Origin: Desulfomonile sp963700305
Lineage (GTDB): Bacteria > Desulfobacterota > Desulfomonilia > Desulfomonilales > Desulfomonilaceae
Length of the DNA: 64,000 nucleotides
Assembly: GCA_963700305.1 (NCBI GenBank)
Contig: CAVOXB010000023.1
Coordinates: forward strand, 1 to 64,000
Direction of reading: 5' to 3'
The position numbers and the translations under genes are program-made. Positions 45,721 to 55,561 of this stretch are shown in pieces (position 1 is the stretch's first letter; each line of letters starts with the position of its first letter). The notes under the pieces were generated by a model, which saw only the letters and a program-made list of their open reading frames with translations, was not told the origin of the DNA and did not search any database.

Positions 45721-45975
45721 ATGGAGTTTCATGGAATAAATGCTGTTTCAAAGGCAACAGGAATTCACCCGTCCTCGCTTCGCAGATGGGAGGACATGGG
45801 GCTGATCTCTCCCCAGCGCATTGATATGGGGAGCATTTCTCAGCGGGTTTTCACACCCGAGGACATAGATCTGCTGACCCGTGTCAAAAACCTTATTAAC
45901 TCTGGCGTCAATCTGCGGATGGCTTTTGCATGGGCCAATGGAGATTATGACACTGAATCAAAGGAGGAAAAGTAA
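45721..45975 (+). CDS. MerR-type DNA-binding protein
   Basis: An 84-residue protein with the MerR helix-turn-helix: NAVSKATGIHPSSLRRWEDM then GLISPQR, and a wing at ISQRVFTPEDIDLLTRV. It lacks the long effector coiled coil of full MerR proteins, like mobile-element regulators. ATG 45721 follows GGAGG; the frame before it is not coding. Its TAA stop abuts the next ATG (TAAATG), so the two genes are translated together. Confidence 0.8.
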   Translation: MEFHGINAVSKATGIHPSSLRRWEDMGLISPQRIDMGSISQRVFTPEDIDLLTRVKNLINSGVNLRMAFAWANGDYDTESKEEK

Positions 45976-46203
45976 ATGTACGAAATCAAATATACAAGGA
46001 AGGAAGCTGCACAGAGGAGCGGCTGGAACAAGTACGACTTGGCCGTAATTCTTGAAGAGGGCTATATTACAGCCGATGACGATGGTTTCATTTCGCTGGA
46101 AGACGTGAAGATCCTGAGTGACGCTGATGGATACAGACTGAAGGGGCTAGAATGGGATAAGGCTTTCCGGTATGCGAAAGAGGATGCCGAAACTCTGGAT
46201 TGA
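45976..46203 (+). CDS. Small excisionase/HTH-like protein
   Basis: A 75-residue acidic protein: YTRKEAAQRSGWNKYDLAVI followed by LEEGYITADDDGFISLEDVK. The start suggests a MerR/excisionase-type winged helix that recognises DNA, but no clear wing is present. It is adjacent to the MerR-like gene with zero spacing, so both are one operon. Function unknown. Confidence 0.55.
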   Translation: MYEIKYTRKEAAQRSGWNKYDLAVILEEGYITADDDGFISLEDVKILSDADGYRLKGLEWDKAFRYAKEDAETLD

Positions 46204-46207
46204 CATA

Positions 46208-46233
46208 GACTGAAGAATATTTGATCTTCAGTC
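46208..46233 (+). terminator. Hairpin after the MerR operon
   Basis: GACTGAAGA and TCTTCAGTC form a perfect 9-bp stem with an 8-base loop, 5 bases after the stop. No T-tract follows, so termination is moderately likely only. Confidence 0.5.
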
Positions 46234-46475
46234 CTCAAAGGGGCCAGGCTCCCACGTTAAGACAGATTGCTATTATCCTGGATTATTCGGCGGGTAAACA
46301 AAGAAATGTATGTTCTTCCCCTCAACCATTTGATATGGTGGCGAAAATAAAGTGACGTTGAGGGAAATCGGATGAGCTGGAGTGGTGAAAGGAAAGAGAG
46401 CCGATTCGACCTGAATTTGATCGTTCAATCATGATCGATTTTCAGGGAGCCAAGATTACGTCGGAATCATGAGCC

Positions 46476-46517
46476 GAAAAAGAACCCGGAGGTAAAAATC
46501 CCCCCCCGGGTTCTTTG
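46476..46517 (-). terminator. Terminator of the porin gene
   Basis: AAGAACCCGG and CCGGGTTCTT form a stem with a poly-C/A-rich loop. Leftward it is followed by TTTTCGGC, giving a short T-run. It lies directly after the corrected porin stop. Confidence 0.6.
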
Positions 46518-46537
46518 TTTAGCCCCCTTGAGCACGC

Positions 46538-48367
46538 TTAGAAGTCTATTAGGATGCTTGTCTGGAAGCCAATCAGAGGATCGATGCCGCGATTGGGGTT
46601 CACAGAAAAAGCAGTTACCGTTAACGGTGGTAATTGTGGTGGACCCGTAATCTTGGTAAGCCCACTGGAACCAATTACCAGGCTGCCAGTATGCAAACGT
46701 CGAATTAAAGGTAAGATTTTCCAGGAGCTTCCAGTTCAGACCTAGGTTAGCTTCCCATCCAAGATAATTGTCCGGGACGTTTGGAATAGCCAGTCCAACT
46801 CCCGGCAGTGCCACCCTGGGGGCTCGGCCACCGGTGAACGTACCGATACCGGTGCCAGTATTACTCGCACGATTGGCATATATGTACGAAGCAAACACGT
46901 TCAAGTTCGAAGCCGCTGAATAATCAACCCTTGCAGCGTAGGCCAGGAAGTCGGTAAAGGTGCAATAGCCTCTAAGGTCATAGCTATTGTTGCCCGTTCC
47001 GTATATGCCCATCAGGAACTGGTAAGGTTTGATAGCCTCTTGGGCCCCTCCGAAGACGAGATACCGGGTGAACTTGTCAGAGACGTTAACACCAGTGGCC
47101 AACTGGCCCGAGGCGTTGCTGACGTTAAGCACACCGCCGCGTCTGATCATCGCCGCTATGATAGAAGGCCGCCAGAGAAACTTTGGCAGGGCCCGACATA
47201 ACACCTAGTTCCAGTTCCCAGGCATCTCCCCAGACGCTGATGGGGCGCCCGCCTTTCCTGGGTATGTCTCCGGACTCGAAAGTGTACTCTGCGTTGAGGA
47301 AGAATCTTCCATTAGAATATTTGAAATAGGTTTCCCACAATATGAAATTGATGTCACCGTAAATAGGGGTCGTTCCGCTATTGAGATGCGTCCCATTCAA
47401 GAAAAGACCCTGAAGTGGTCCCCGGTTGTGATCGTCTCGCCCTGCAGGTCCAGCCGGGACGAGAGGTAAAAAATGCTGATCCGCGTAGGTAATCCACCGA
47501 GGAATGGTTCCCATGTCAAGGGGGCCGTTGCGATACACCAGGGCTAAAGCGCCGTCCCACGGCCGTATGCGGTTCTGTCAGGTACCCATGGCTGCGTTCA
47601 AAGGGTTTACTGTTTGTGGGAAATCAGGAGCAGCATTTGCAACGCCCACTATGGGGATGCTGTTGACCACGAAAGCGTCACCTGCGGTTTCTCAGACCCT
47701 GGCCGAAGATGAATGACATCGGACCATAAGGTATGACGAGCAACCAAGTCTCAGTGTTGGCATCCTTCTCGTGGAGGGTAGACCAACCTAGACCAAAGGG
47801 GAACGGACGCCTGCCGACCGCAAAGATGCCCCAAGGAAGCTGCGCGGTAGCCCAGAACTTGTCCCACATTCCCACGCTCATACCGGAAGGAGTGGTTCCG
47901 TTGCCCGGATTGCCATCACTTTGAATATACCATCCGTTGTAACCCTGATTGCTGGTCCAGTTATCAGGGGGCAAATTAGTGGTGTTAATGCCGGTGCCAT
48001 CATAGACACCGCGGAGGTTTGTACCTGTGACCCAGTATTCCCCCCGCAACCGTACAGCCGGGTTGACACGGATTTCAGGAAAAAACCAAACGCGGGTATC
48101 GCTGATCGACGCATCCGCTCCTTTGGCTGCAAATCCCTGCACCAACAGGGTGTTGGCCACAGGACCGGCCAGCCCATTGGTTCCCGTCGCTACTCCGACA
48201 GCATTTATACCGGCCGGCCCTCCGAAGATGTCTTCCGAACCTTGCCGTGCAAAGTAGCGAAAGCGGTATTCGGCCTCTCCTGTCATTGAATATTCCCAAG
48301 CAAGGGCGGGTACTGTGATCGCTACTATCAGCAACCCTGCCATCATAATGATAGAAAACCTTTTCAT
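46538..48367 (-). pseudogene. Outer-membrane porin-like gene with three frameshifts and an in-frame TGA
   Basis: The pieces form one barrel protein of about 600 residues. It opens MKRFSIIMMAGLLIVAITVP (signal peptide) and EYSMTGEAEYRFRYFARQGS, a porin-type start. The frame breaks near 47690 (NRR to ETAGDAFVV), near 47135 (DQTRR to GGVLNV) and near 46600, and TGA interrupts MGT-QNRIRPW near 47580. In the last corrected frame it ends GIDPLIGFQTSILIDF with terminal Phe at 46538, as porins do. AGGGGGAAGAG precedes ATG 48367. One TGA plus three shifts could be decay, or the frameshifts read errors as elsewhere. Substrate unknown. Confidence 0.75.
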
Positions 48368-49254
48368 CTCTTCCCCCTAATCCAAAGATCAGTAAAGAAA
48401 ATGGACCAACGGACGTTGAAGACTTTGCAGCTTCAGCAAACGTCAACACTTCTTCGCTCAGTTGCCAGTTGGGAAAGGAATAGTCTCCTGTCCACGGCTT
48501 CACCCCGGTGAGCTTGTGACTCTTAGTCTTTTGAAAGTCTTATATTAACAGTCGGAATAACACTGATTCGGCCGAAAAGTCAACTAGTTTCATCTCCAAC
48601 GAAAGACAAAGTAGACAACTTAGTTGGAGGGGTAGCGCTTTTTCAGAAATTTTCAGATCGCTACTCTTAATACACATTCTTTATTGTTGAGTAAGATTTT
48701 ATTTCGGTGGTCACCAAAGAAATAGACTGTTTACTCGGTCTTATTGCCTTCTGAGGCGAGCTTTATGCGGACAGAGTGGTTTTTTGACTCTCCCCAATGT
48801 GACGGAGTGTGTGCACCTGTCTTGTCCCGACCATAATGACAAATCTCTCAAGAATGCGCTGCCATGATTTGCACTTGTAGCGGCCCTTCTGCTATCGTGG
48901 CTCATCCAGGGGCACTTTTTTGAGTTTCACTTTGGGGAAGGTCCAATGGCGTTGCCCCAGGCTGACATCGCTCAGAAGATCGATGATGACTGTGGGACTG
49001 CTTCGGCAAACGGTTTCCATGTTTACAGAAGTTGAGCCCATGAGTGCGGAAGGAAAAAAGACGCGAATTGTAAGGCACCTGAGAACGATTCTGCGCGATT
49101 TTCCTTTCTTTGCAGGTATCCCTATTCCCTTTTCTATTTCTTTCGCGTATCGCGTTCTCCGTTCGCGAGAAGCGATGTCAGTTCTTTGAACGGAGTGTCA
49201 TGGAATTGGGCTGCCTGTGAAGCAATCGGAGATCTGCTTAAGCAGAAAATGACT
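48368..49254. other. Nearly 900-base region without a supported gene
   Basis: No frame has family features. A rightward 89-codon frame (48920-49189) with MTVGLLRQTVSMFTEVEP is random in composition. The porin promoter should lie near 48400-48560, where AT-rich DNA occurs at 48535-48560. Confidence 0.35.
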
Positions 49255-50037
49255 TTAATCAGCATGGCCGCTTGAGACCTTTTGATCCACCCTCATTATA
49301 ATGGAGCAGACAAGGCCTTGCACATTCAAAGGTTTCTCCATAACCTGTTTCACCAGATCCTGCATTTCTTCCAACTCTTCCGTTTGAACGGAAAAGTACA
49401 GGGCATCATGGATCTGCAGTATTATCCTTGACCGCATATTTCTTCTCGTCATCTCATGGTAAAGGCCAACCTGGGCTTGCTTTATGAGATCCGCCACATG
49501 TCCCTGCAGGAGAAAATTCACTGCCCTGCGGGCCTCTCCAGGGTCTTTTGCAAAGGAACGGTCAAAGCTGCGGCGCCTTCCCATGGGAGTTCGCAGGTAT
49601 CTGCCGGCAATTCCATGCTTGCTCCCGTATTCCCTTAGCTCTTTTATTACTTTTTCCTTCCACAGCCTCACTTTCGGAAACATGTCGAAAAAGACTTCTA
49701 TGATTCGGGAGGCCTCCTGTTCGGGAATGCCGAGCTCATCTGCCAGGGTTTGCTGGGACATTCCATAGGAGATGCCGTACATTACGGTCTTGCTTTCATC
49801 GCGGGAAACGCTTCTGCCGGTCTCCTGAGACAGGTACTGCTGCAAAAATGGAATGAAAATCCCCATGCTGTTTCCAGAGGGGATAGAGGTTCCCCAGGGC
49901 GTTTGAGCGGGCATTCTCATCCATTCTCCCCCCGGGATTTCAAGTGCCACGTTTGCGGAAAGAACCACATTTATGTTAATCTCGTCTACAGAATTGACCA
50001 AAGGGACAAGAGTAATGGACGAAGAACCAGCTTGCAT
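49255..50037 (-). pseudogene. Family A DNA polymerase, C-terminal fragment
   Basis: Residues from about SRDESKTVMYGISYGMSQQT onward are the finger and palm end of a DNA polymerase I-type enzyme. Motif B is KTVMYGISYG with the following QTLADELGI, and motif C is ILQIHDALYFSV with the catalytic Asp. The exonuclease, thumb and motif A parts are missing. The first ~80 residues (GSSSITLVPLVNSVDEININ) do not match polymerase, so the gene is truncated or joined to other DNA. Its size and context suggest a phage-type polymerase. One palindrome (49378-49393) lies within it. Confidence 0.8.
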
Positions 50038-50147
50038 AGAAAAAGACGCCAGAGGCTACGTTGTACAGCGCTCCTCGACGCGAGAGTCGTTAGAGGCTGA
50101 ATGTGCGGGTTCGAGAACCCGAAAGTAACCGTGAACCGGAGACCACA

Positions 50148-50571
50148 ATGGCAGTTATCGGCGTTGCCGGATTACCTGGAAGCGGCAAAAGTACCTTGAT
50201 GTACGAGCTCCAACGGCTGGGTTGCAGCCGGTACAACGACATCAACCGCGATTGGAACTCCAACCTGCCGAAGGCCCGAAGCGAGGCCCAGCGGGGAAGG
50301 AACGTCGCCGTGTCCGACATCATGTTCTGCAACGAATCGTGGAGAGGGAGGTTGCAGCGGGAACTTGGAGTGACCTGTGCAATGGATCTTCATGGAGAAC
50401 GCCCCGTGGCAGTGCGCCAAGAACTGTATCTATAGGTTTCTGTTCAAAAAACGACACAGGCCGCTCCGAGAAGAAATCCGAATGATCCGTGAGCTGTCCG
50501 CCGTCTACATGCCGTTCGCCGATATTAGGCCGGTCGTCCGAACAGGTAGCCTCCGAGTTGGCCGGAGCTGA
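50148..50571 (+). CDS. P-loop nucleotide kinase-like protein, one frameshift
   Basis: About 140 residues after correction. The Walker A motif is VAGLPGSGKSTLM, followed by ELQRLGCSRYNDINRDW, then SDIMFCNESWRGRLQ. Near 50380 one base must be removed to read on as VQWIFMENAPWQCAKNCIYR and MIRELSAVYMPFADIRPV. The pattern is that of small phage-type kinases (polynucleotide or deoxynucleoside kinase-like). No lid or thymidylate motif is clear. Start ATG 50148 has a weak site (GGAGACCACA). Confidence 0.7.
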
Positions 50572-51579
50572 TGAACATGACTCCTAATTTGATCAGTTTG
50601 TCATCTGCATAAACAGGGTTTACGAAAGTTGCCGTCAAAAAAAAGTCCAAAACAAAGAATAACCAACTTTCTCATGATCTACCCCCTTGATTAGATGCGC
50701 CTTGGCTTTAAAACCGCTAGAAATCAGTGACAAAAACGTGGCTACTAAACTTGCTGTCCCGCTTTCAGAAACCCATAATGGCTCCGCCCTTACAGATACA
50801 CCTCCTTTTCCAAAAGAAGTTTGCTCGCTCTGCCACTCTTGCATAGTAGCACAGAATCTCGCTACTGCGTCAACGATTCCTTGTCTGCCCTGTGGTCATG
50901 GTGGCATACGAGTCGTTAAGATAACCAACTGGGCCCAGTGCCTGTGGGAAACCTGAGCCGGGAATTGACATCGCTTGCGTTCCGATTGAGTCCCCAGGCA
51001 CCCCGATTATGTGCAAAAACCAAGTTCAACTTATCGACCGACTCACCTTGGCTCTCAGATGGCTTATCGACGGAAAGGATGAAAATACAATAACGTACGC
51101 CATTCCGACAGAATTTTCGGAAAAACGCCATAGCAGACTTTTCGGATTACCATTCAGGCGCGGAGCCGGCAACAGGCCGGTCGCTGATGTTACAGCCCAA
51201 AGCGTTGGCAAGCGCAGAAACGAGCACCAAAATCCGCACGTTGTCGACACAGCTACCCACCGATACCCAAACACATAGACCACCCCCCAACCTATTTGAC
51301 GGCCTTTTTTAAGTTCTTGAAATCTGCATCCTGAGAATTTGCCGATTTTCCAGGGGGATCCACCGGACCTCGCCTCAAAACCTTGCGGTGGTCATTCGAC
51401 GAGAGCAGAGGCACGATTAAGGAGGTTTCGAGCGAGTGATTAACGTTTCATTGACTTATAGCTTAACGGCAACCTGTTGTCGGGCATACAGGCAAGTCTG
51501 TAATTGTCTGGAATGAGAAGTGCCGACTTCCCTTTATCAGTTTATGATAGAATGTAGGGCCACAACAACGCGTTCCCCA
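50572..51579. other. One-kilobase region with no supported gene
   Basis: Several 60-90-codon frames on both strands overlap each other and show no motif. I see no array of repeats and no insertion-sequence end. The composition looks like decayed coding DNA. Confidence 0.35.
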
Positions 51580-51652
51580 AAGGGAGGGAGCAATGGTGCA
51601 ATGGAAACACACTCGCAAGAGAGTCTAGCTGGTTCGATTCCCGACTCCCCAC
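51580..51652 (+). tRNA. tRNA-like sequence, degenerate
   Basis: The segment ends GGTTCGATTCCCGACTCCCC and ACC, typical of the T loop and acceptor end, and has a D-arm-like GCAATGGTGCAATGG and a small ACTC-loop-GAGT hairpin with GCA in the anticodon position. The T stem and the acceptor stem have mismatches (GCTGG against CCCGA). It may be a pseudo-tRNA or a chimeric att remnant, or contain base-calling errors. Confidence 0.35.
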
Positions 51653-52093
51653 CGGTTAACCAATCGAATTAGTAATATTGACGCCTCCAAAAAGTATTTG
51701 CATTCCTGATTTCAGTTAAACTTCAGGTTCTTACATTCAAAGCAAGCCATGCCATTTGAATCAAGAGCGCTTCAGTGATTCTTCATGACACTCTCGTTAC
51801 TCGCAGCCTCCGGCCATGGGCATCCCATTGGCTCTCAGGATAACCATTCTCTCTTGGTAGTCGTTTGCTACTGACTATGAGCAGCAAACGTGTTATCCTT
51901 TTTCGGTTTGGGATTCATCGGAGACCAGGTCACGCAATGAGATTTATAGCCGTTCTCTGTTCATTGGTTGAGCCGTGGCATCCATCCTCACGGACACTGT
52001 TCTTTTATTGCCATGTGTATCGAAGATCAAGTAGGTGGGTGATCGAGAGCCCCCCCGAAAAACTCGCAGCTTACGGATTTCCTCTACGACAGA
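51653..52093. other. Region upstream of the polysaccharide locus
   Basis: A 203-codon frame (51865-52476) overlaps the start of the glycosyltransferase gene in another frame and is rejected. No promoter boxes can be named. Confidence 0.3.
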
Positions 52094-53506
52094 ATGAAAC
52101 GGTTAGTTTACCTCCTATTGCTAAGGCTTTACCGGAAGTGGCAGGAACTGGTCGACTCATTTCGAGCTCCGCCAGCGAGTTGCGTCGTTTCCGCGGATCA
52201 CGGTTTCATGCGTCGCCTTTGGCTCGCGGCCGGATACAAGCTTTACAGAGTTGCTTCACGAGTGGTCAAACCGTCTTTGAGGGCGCGGATTCGTACTTGG
52301 CTAGTGAGCCTCTCGGTAGAACAGTCCGCACCGGTACGGGAGGCAGAGCTGAAGGAGTTGCTTGTGAAGCCGGAGTTTCTCGAAGGCATCAACCTCGTGG
52401 GTTATCTGGCTGCGGAGACTGGTCTAGGAGAAGCCGCCCGTTCTATCCGACGAGCAGCAGAAGCGGCGGGCATTAATGTGGCGCCGATGGATTTCCGCTG
52501 GGGATGCGCGTCCAGGATGGAGGTACCAGTGCCCCCCGGGCCTATGCCCTCCAAACGATACCCTGTTAACCTGATTCACCTGAACGCAGATCAGCTTCTG
52601 ATGGCACATACCATATTAGGAGCCGACTTCTTCAAAGGTCATTACAACATCGCCTATTCCGTGTGGGAGCAGGACGAGTTTCCTGAAGATTGGATTCCGG
52701 CGCTGGGACTCGTTCACGAGATCTGGACCGCGTCAACTTTCTGTCTCGATGTGATCAGCCGAAAAACCGACCGGCCTGTCATCCGAATTCCTCACAGCAT
52801 CGAGCCGATTTTTAGTGCAGTCCTCGACAGGAGGTCTCTGGCCCTTCCGGAAACCGGTTGCATCTTCCTATCCTTGGTAGACTTCTTCAGCACGCCTGAA
52901 CGCAAGAACCAACTTGGCGCTCTCCAGGCGTATGCGATGGCAAAGGAACGTATTCCGGGCGAAACGTATTTTGTACTCAAAACTGCGAATGCAGCAACGA
53001 GACCTGAAGTGATGCAGGCTATTGAGCAACTTCAGACCGCGTGCCCGTCTATCATTGTGCGTGACGGCTACATCAGCAGAGGCGAGGTGAATGCGCTCAT
53101 CAATGAGTGCGATTGCTTTGTATCCCTCCACCGGGCTGAAGGGTTCGGATTGCCAATCGCAGAGGCCATGTATATGAACAAGCCGGTGATCGCTACTGGT
53201 TGGTCCGGCAACATGGATTTTATGAATGTGAACAACTCGTTTCCCGTCGACTTCGAGCTGCAGTCTCTCGATCATGAAGTCGGACCTTATCGCCAAGGCT
53301 TTCGTTGGGCGGAACCGGATCTACGTCACGCGGCTGAACTCATGGTGTCGGTGGCAAGAGACCCTGGGAGAGCACGGCAAAAGGGCATGACAGCGGGAAT
53401 GGACCTCAGGCAGAGATTTTCCTGTGCCACGGTGGGTAGGCAGATTCGCGACCGGCTTGCGACGATTCGTCGAGAATTGGTTGTGCGGTTGGACAGGGAA
53501 ATATAA
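52094..53506 (+). CDS. Glycosyltransferase (GT-B, GT4-like)
   Basis: A 470-residue enzyme. After an N-terminal 80-residue basic region, GINLVGYLAAETGLGEAARS is the typical glycine-rich start of the family. The donor-side domain contains ISRGEVNALINECDCFVSLH, then RAEGFGLPIAEAMYMNKPVI, the E-x7-E-like sugar-nucleotide motif. It probably adds a sugar to a cell-surface glycan. First gene of the rightward locus that continues with a GT2, two radical SAM enzymes and an AlkP-type hydrolase. Confidence 0.88.
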   Translation: MKRLVYLLLLRLYRKWQELVDSFRAPPASCVVSADHGFMRRLWLAAGYKLYRVASRVVKPSLRARIRTWLVSLSVEQSAPVREAELKELLVKPEFLEGINLVGYLAAETGLGEAARSIRRAAEAAGINVAPMDFRWGCASRMEVPVPPGPMPSKRYPVNLIHLNADQLLMAHTILGADFFKGHYNIAYSVWEQDEFPEDWIPALGLVHEIWTASTFCLDVISRKTDRPVIRIPHSIEPIFSAVLDRRSLALPETGCIFLSLVDFFSTPERKNQLGALQAYAMAKERIPGETYFVLKTANAATRPEVMQAIEQLQTACPSIIVRDGYISRGEVNALINECDCFVSLHRAEGFGLPIAEAMYMNKPVIATGWSGNMDFMNVNNSFPVDFELQSLDHEVGPYRQGFRWAEPDLRHAAELMVSVARDPGRARQKGMTAGMDLRQRFSCATVGRQIRDRLATIRRELVVRLDREI

Positions 53507-53561
53507 TGATTAATGCGAGTTATTTTTCGGTGGTCTGACGGCGAGGTTAAGCGTCTTGACA

Positions 53562-54395
53562 ATGCCCCCCCCCCGAATCTCGATAGTGGTGGCAGTCCTG
53601 AACGGCGAAAAGACCCTTCGGCGGTGCCTGGCGAGTGTTGCCGAGCAGGACTACCTGGAAAGCGAACTAATCGTTTTAGACGGCGGCTCTTCCGATGGCA
53701 CCCTAGACATCATCCGGGATTATGAGGAGTCGATCTCGTTTTTTGAGTCTGCCGTTGATGGAGGCATCTACCAAGCCTGGAACAAGGGCGTGGATCGTGC
53801 TAGCGGCAGCTGGATCCACTTCTTGGGCTCGGACGACAGTTACACAGCACCTGATGTGCTGCGGCGAGTGGCAGTGCGGTTGAGCAGACTCCCACCGAGC
53901 GCTCGGCTCGCCTACGGGCAGGTCGCCTTGGTAGACTCTGGCGGAGCGGTCCTGGAGATAATCGGCCAGCCGTGGGTCCAGGCTCGAAGGCACCTCGGCA
54001 GCCGAATGTCTATCCCTCCTCTCGGGATTTTCTGCCGCCGGATACTCTTCGAGGAACGGGGTCGTTTCGACGAATCCTTTCGTGTAGCTGCCGACTACGA
54101 ATTCTTCCTTCGCGAACTGACTCGCAGGGAGCCATTTTTCATGTATGATGTCGTGGTCGCGTGCTGGGCGTTGGGTGGGGTAAGTTCCTCTCAGGAAAAT
54201 GGCCCTGCTATCAGACAAGAAGATGCGCGGGCACGGCGGCTTAACGGTCTCTTTCCTTACCCGGCGATATGGTGGTGGGAGTATTTCAAGAGTCTGACTT
54301 TCAGGAAACTTTATAGGACAATTGGTCCGCGTTGGGCAGCGAGTATTCGCAGAGAGTATCGAAAGATCACCGGAAGCCCGCCGCGACCCGAATGA
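53562..54395 (+). CDS. Glycosyltransferase family 2 protein
   Basis: A 277-residue GT-A enzyme. Donor-binding start ISIVVAVLNGEKTLRRCLAS, the acidic LIVLDGGSSDGTLDIIRDY, the DXD-like FLGSDDSYTAPDVL and the acceptor loop RVAADYEFFLREL are present. ATG 53562 sits just before a run of ten C; TTG 53556 in the same frame is also possible with GAGG upstream. The run of C is a likely site of length error. It follows the GT-B gene by about 55 bases, in the same direction. Confidence 0.88.
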   Translation: MPPPRISIVVAVLNGEKTLRRCLASVAEQDYLESELIVLDGGSSDGTLDIIRDYEESISFFESAVDGGIYQAWNKGVDRASGSWIHFLGSDDSYTAPDVLRRVAVRLSRLPPSARLAYGQVALVDSGGAVLEIIGQPWVQARRHLGSRMSIPPLGIFCRRILFEERGRFDESFRVAADYEFFLRELTRREPFFMYDVVVACWALGGVSSSQENGPAIRQEDARARRLNGLFPYPAIWWWEYFKSLTFRKLYRTIGPRWAASIRREYRKITGSPPRPE

Positions 54396-54412
54396 TTGTG
54401 CAGAGGCCAGCC

Positions 54413-55561
54413 ATGAAAAACTCGAGGAGAGTCGACTTCAAGCGGCTGAGTTGCCGATACCTTGATGGGGGGTTGGTATTCCACGGTGATACTTTGCAGG
54501 CGTGCTGTGTGAGGCACCATGGAGATAGAGGGCACACGGTACTTCTGGAGCCCTGGACCGGTGAGGCGCTGCCGGTGAAAGAAATCCTGGATGCTCGAAA
54601 CCATGTGCGGGAGCAGCTACAACGGCCACAAGGATACAGGTCTTGCAACGGATGCACCATGCTCAGGGCGTCTCCGCCTGACAAACGACGCTACGCTTTT
54701 GATTACCTCAACATCGCCAACTACTTTCGATGCAACCTGCACTGCTCGTACTGCACCGTCTATCATCGCGGACTGATGAACCACGTGAAGGATCGTGAGC
54801 TCTTGCCGGTTCTGAAGGCTCTCCTTCGTGACGGTTTCTTGGCCCCTTCTGCGCATGTAGATTGGGCTGGAGGGGAGCCTACGCTGAATCCGGAATTTCC
54901 CGAGATGTCTGCGTTTTTAGGCCGAACCGGCATGTCTCAGACCATTCACACGAACGCTGTCGTTCTCTCAGAAGCGGTTTTGAAATTGATGCCTTCGAGC
55001 TTGCAGCGCATTTATGTGAGCGTCGACGCGGGAACGAGAGAAACGTACCTACGAATTAAGGGGCTGGACGCATTCGATTGTGTGTGGGAGAACCTCGCTC
55101 GCTATGTCCGCGTAGGGGGACGACGCATCATGGCCAAGATGATCCTGCTCCATGAAAACCTCGAAGAGGTAGCCGAGTTTGTTCAGCATGCCGACAAGGC
55201 TGGAATTCAGACTGTGATCGCGGATCTCGATCAGCGCGACAGCGATCTGTCGGACCACCAAGTCGAAGCCGGTGCCATCATGCTGGAGGAATGCGCTCGC
55301 AGGGGCATCAGGATGCTGGCGGGGTGGAACACGCTCCATACACGGCCGGAAAAAGAATTTACATCCCGAGTGCACCATCGCTATCAGGAAATACTGAGAG
55401 AAAGGAAGTTCTTAGATCGCGTTCGCCAACGAATCGGGACTGCCACGGCGCTTCGCCATGCGGTGAGAATCCCGAGAAGCCTTTATTGCAAGACGCGTAA
55501 ATTGCTGTCGAACGCTGGAGCCTCTCCCGTCCGTTCGAGGTCGGACAAGGTCGATACATGA
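54413..55561 (+). CDS. Radical SAM protein of the glycan locus
   Basis: A 382-residue radical SAM enzyme. The cluster is RCNLHCSYC (C107, C111, C114), then VDWAGGEPTLNPEF and VSVDAGTRETYLRIKGLDAF. An N-terminal extension has cysteines in RYLDGGLVFHGDTLQACCVR and SCNGCTML, which may hold an extra cluster. There is no SPASM tail. ATG 54413 follows the GT2 stop by 17 bases. It ends ATGA-overlapping the next radical SAM gene. It may modify a sugar or a glycan-linked moiety; this is inferred from context only. Confidence 0.85.
   Translation: MKNSRRVDFKRLSCRYLDGGLVFHGDTLQACCVRHHGDRGHTVLLEPWTGEALPVKEILDARNHVREQLQRPQGYRSCNGCTMLRASPPDKRRYAFDYLNIANYFRCNLHCSYCTVYHRGLMNHVKDRELLPVLKALLRDGFLAPSAHVDWAGGEPTLNPEFPEMSAFLGRTGMSQTIHTNAVVLSEAVLKLMPSSLQRIYVSVDAGTRETYLRIKGLDAFDCVWENLARYVRVGGRRIMAKMILLHENLEEVAEFVQHADKAGIQTVIADLDQRDSDLSDHQVEAGAIMLEECARRGIRMLAGWNTLHTRPEKEFTSRVHHRYQEILRERKFLDRVRQRIGTATALRHAVRIPRSLYCKTRKLLSNAGASPVRSRSDKVDT

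Noticed and set aside
50687..50956. Frame with PCLPCGHGG-type cysteines
   Set aside because: Overlaps opposite frames, lacks a ribosome site, and the cysteines are not in a family pattern I know.
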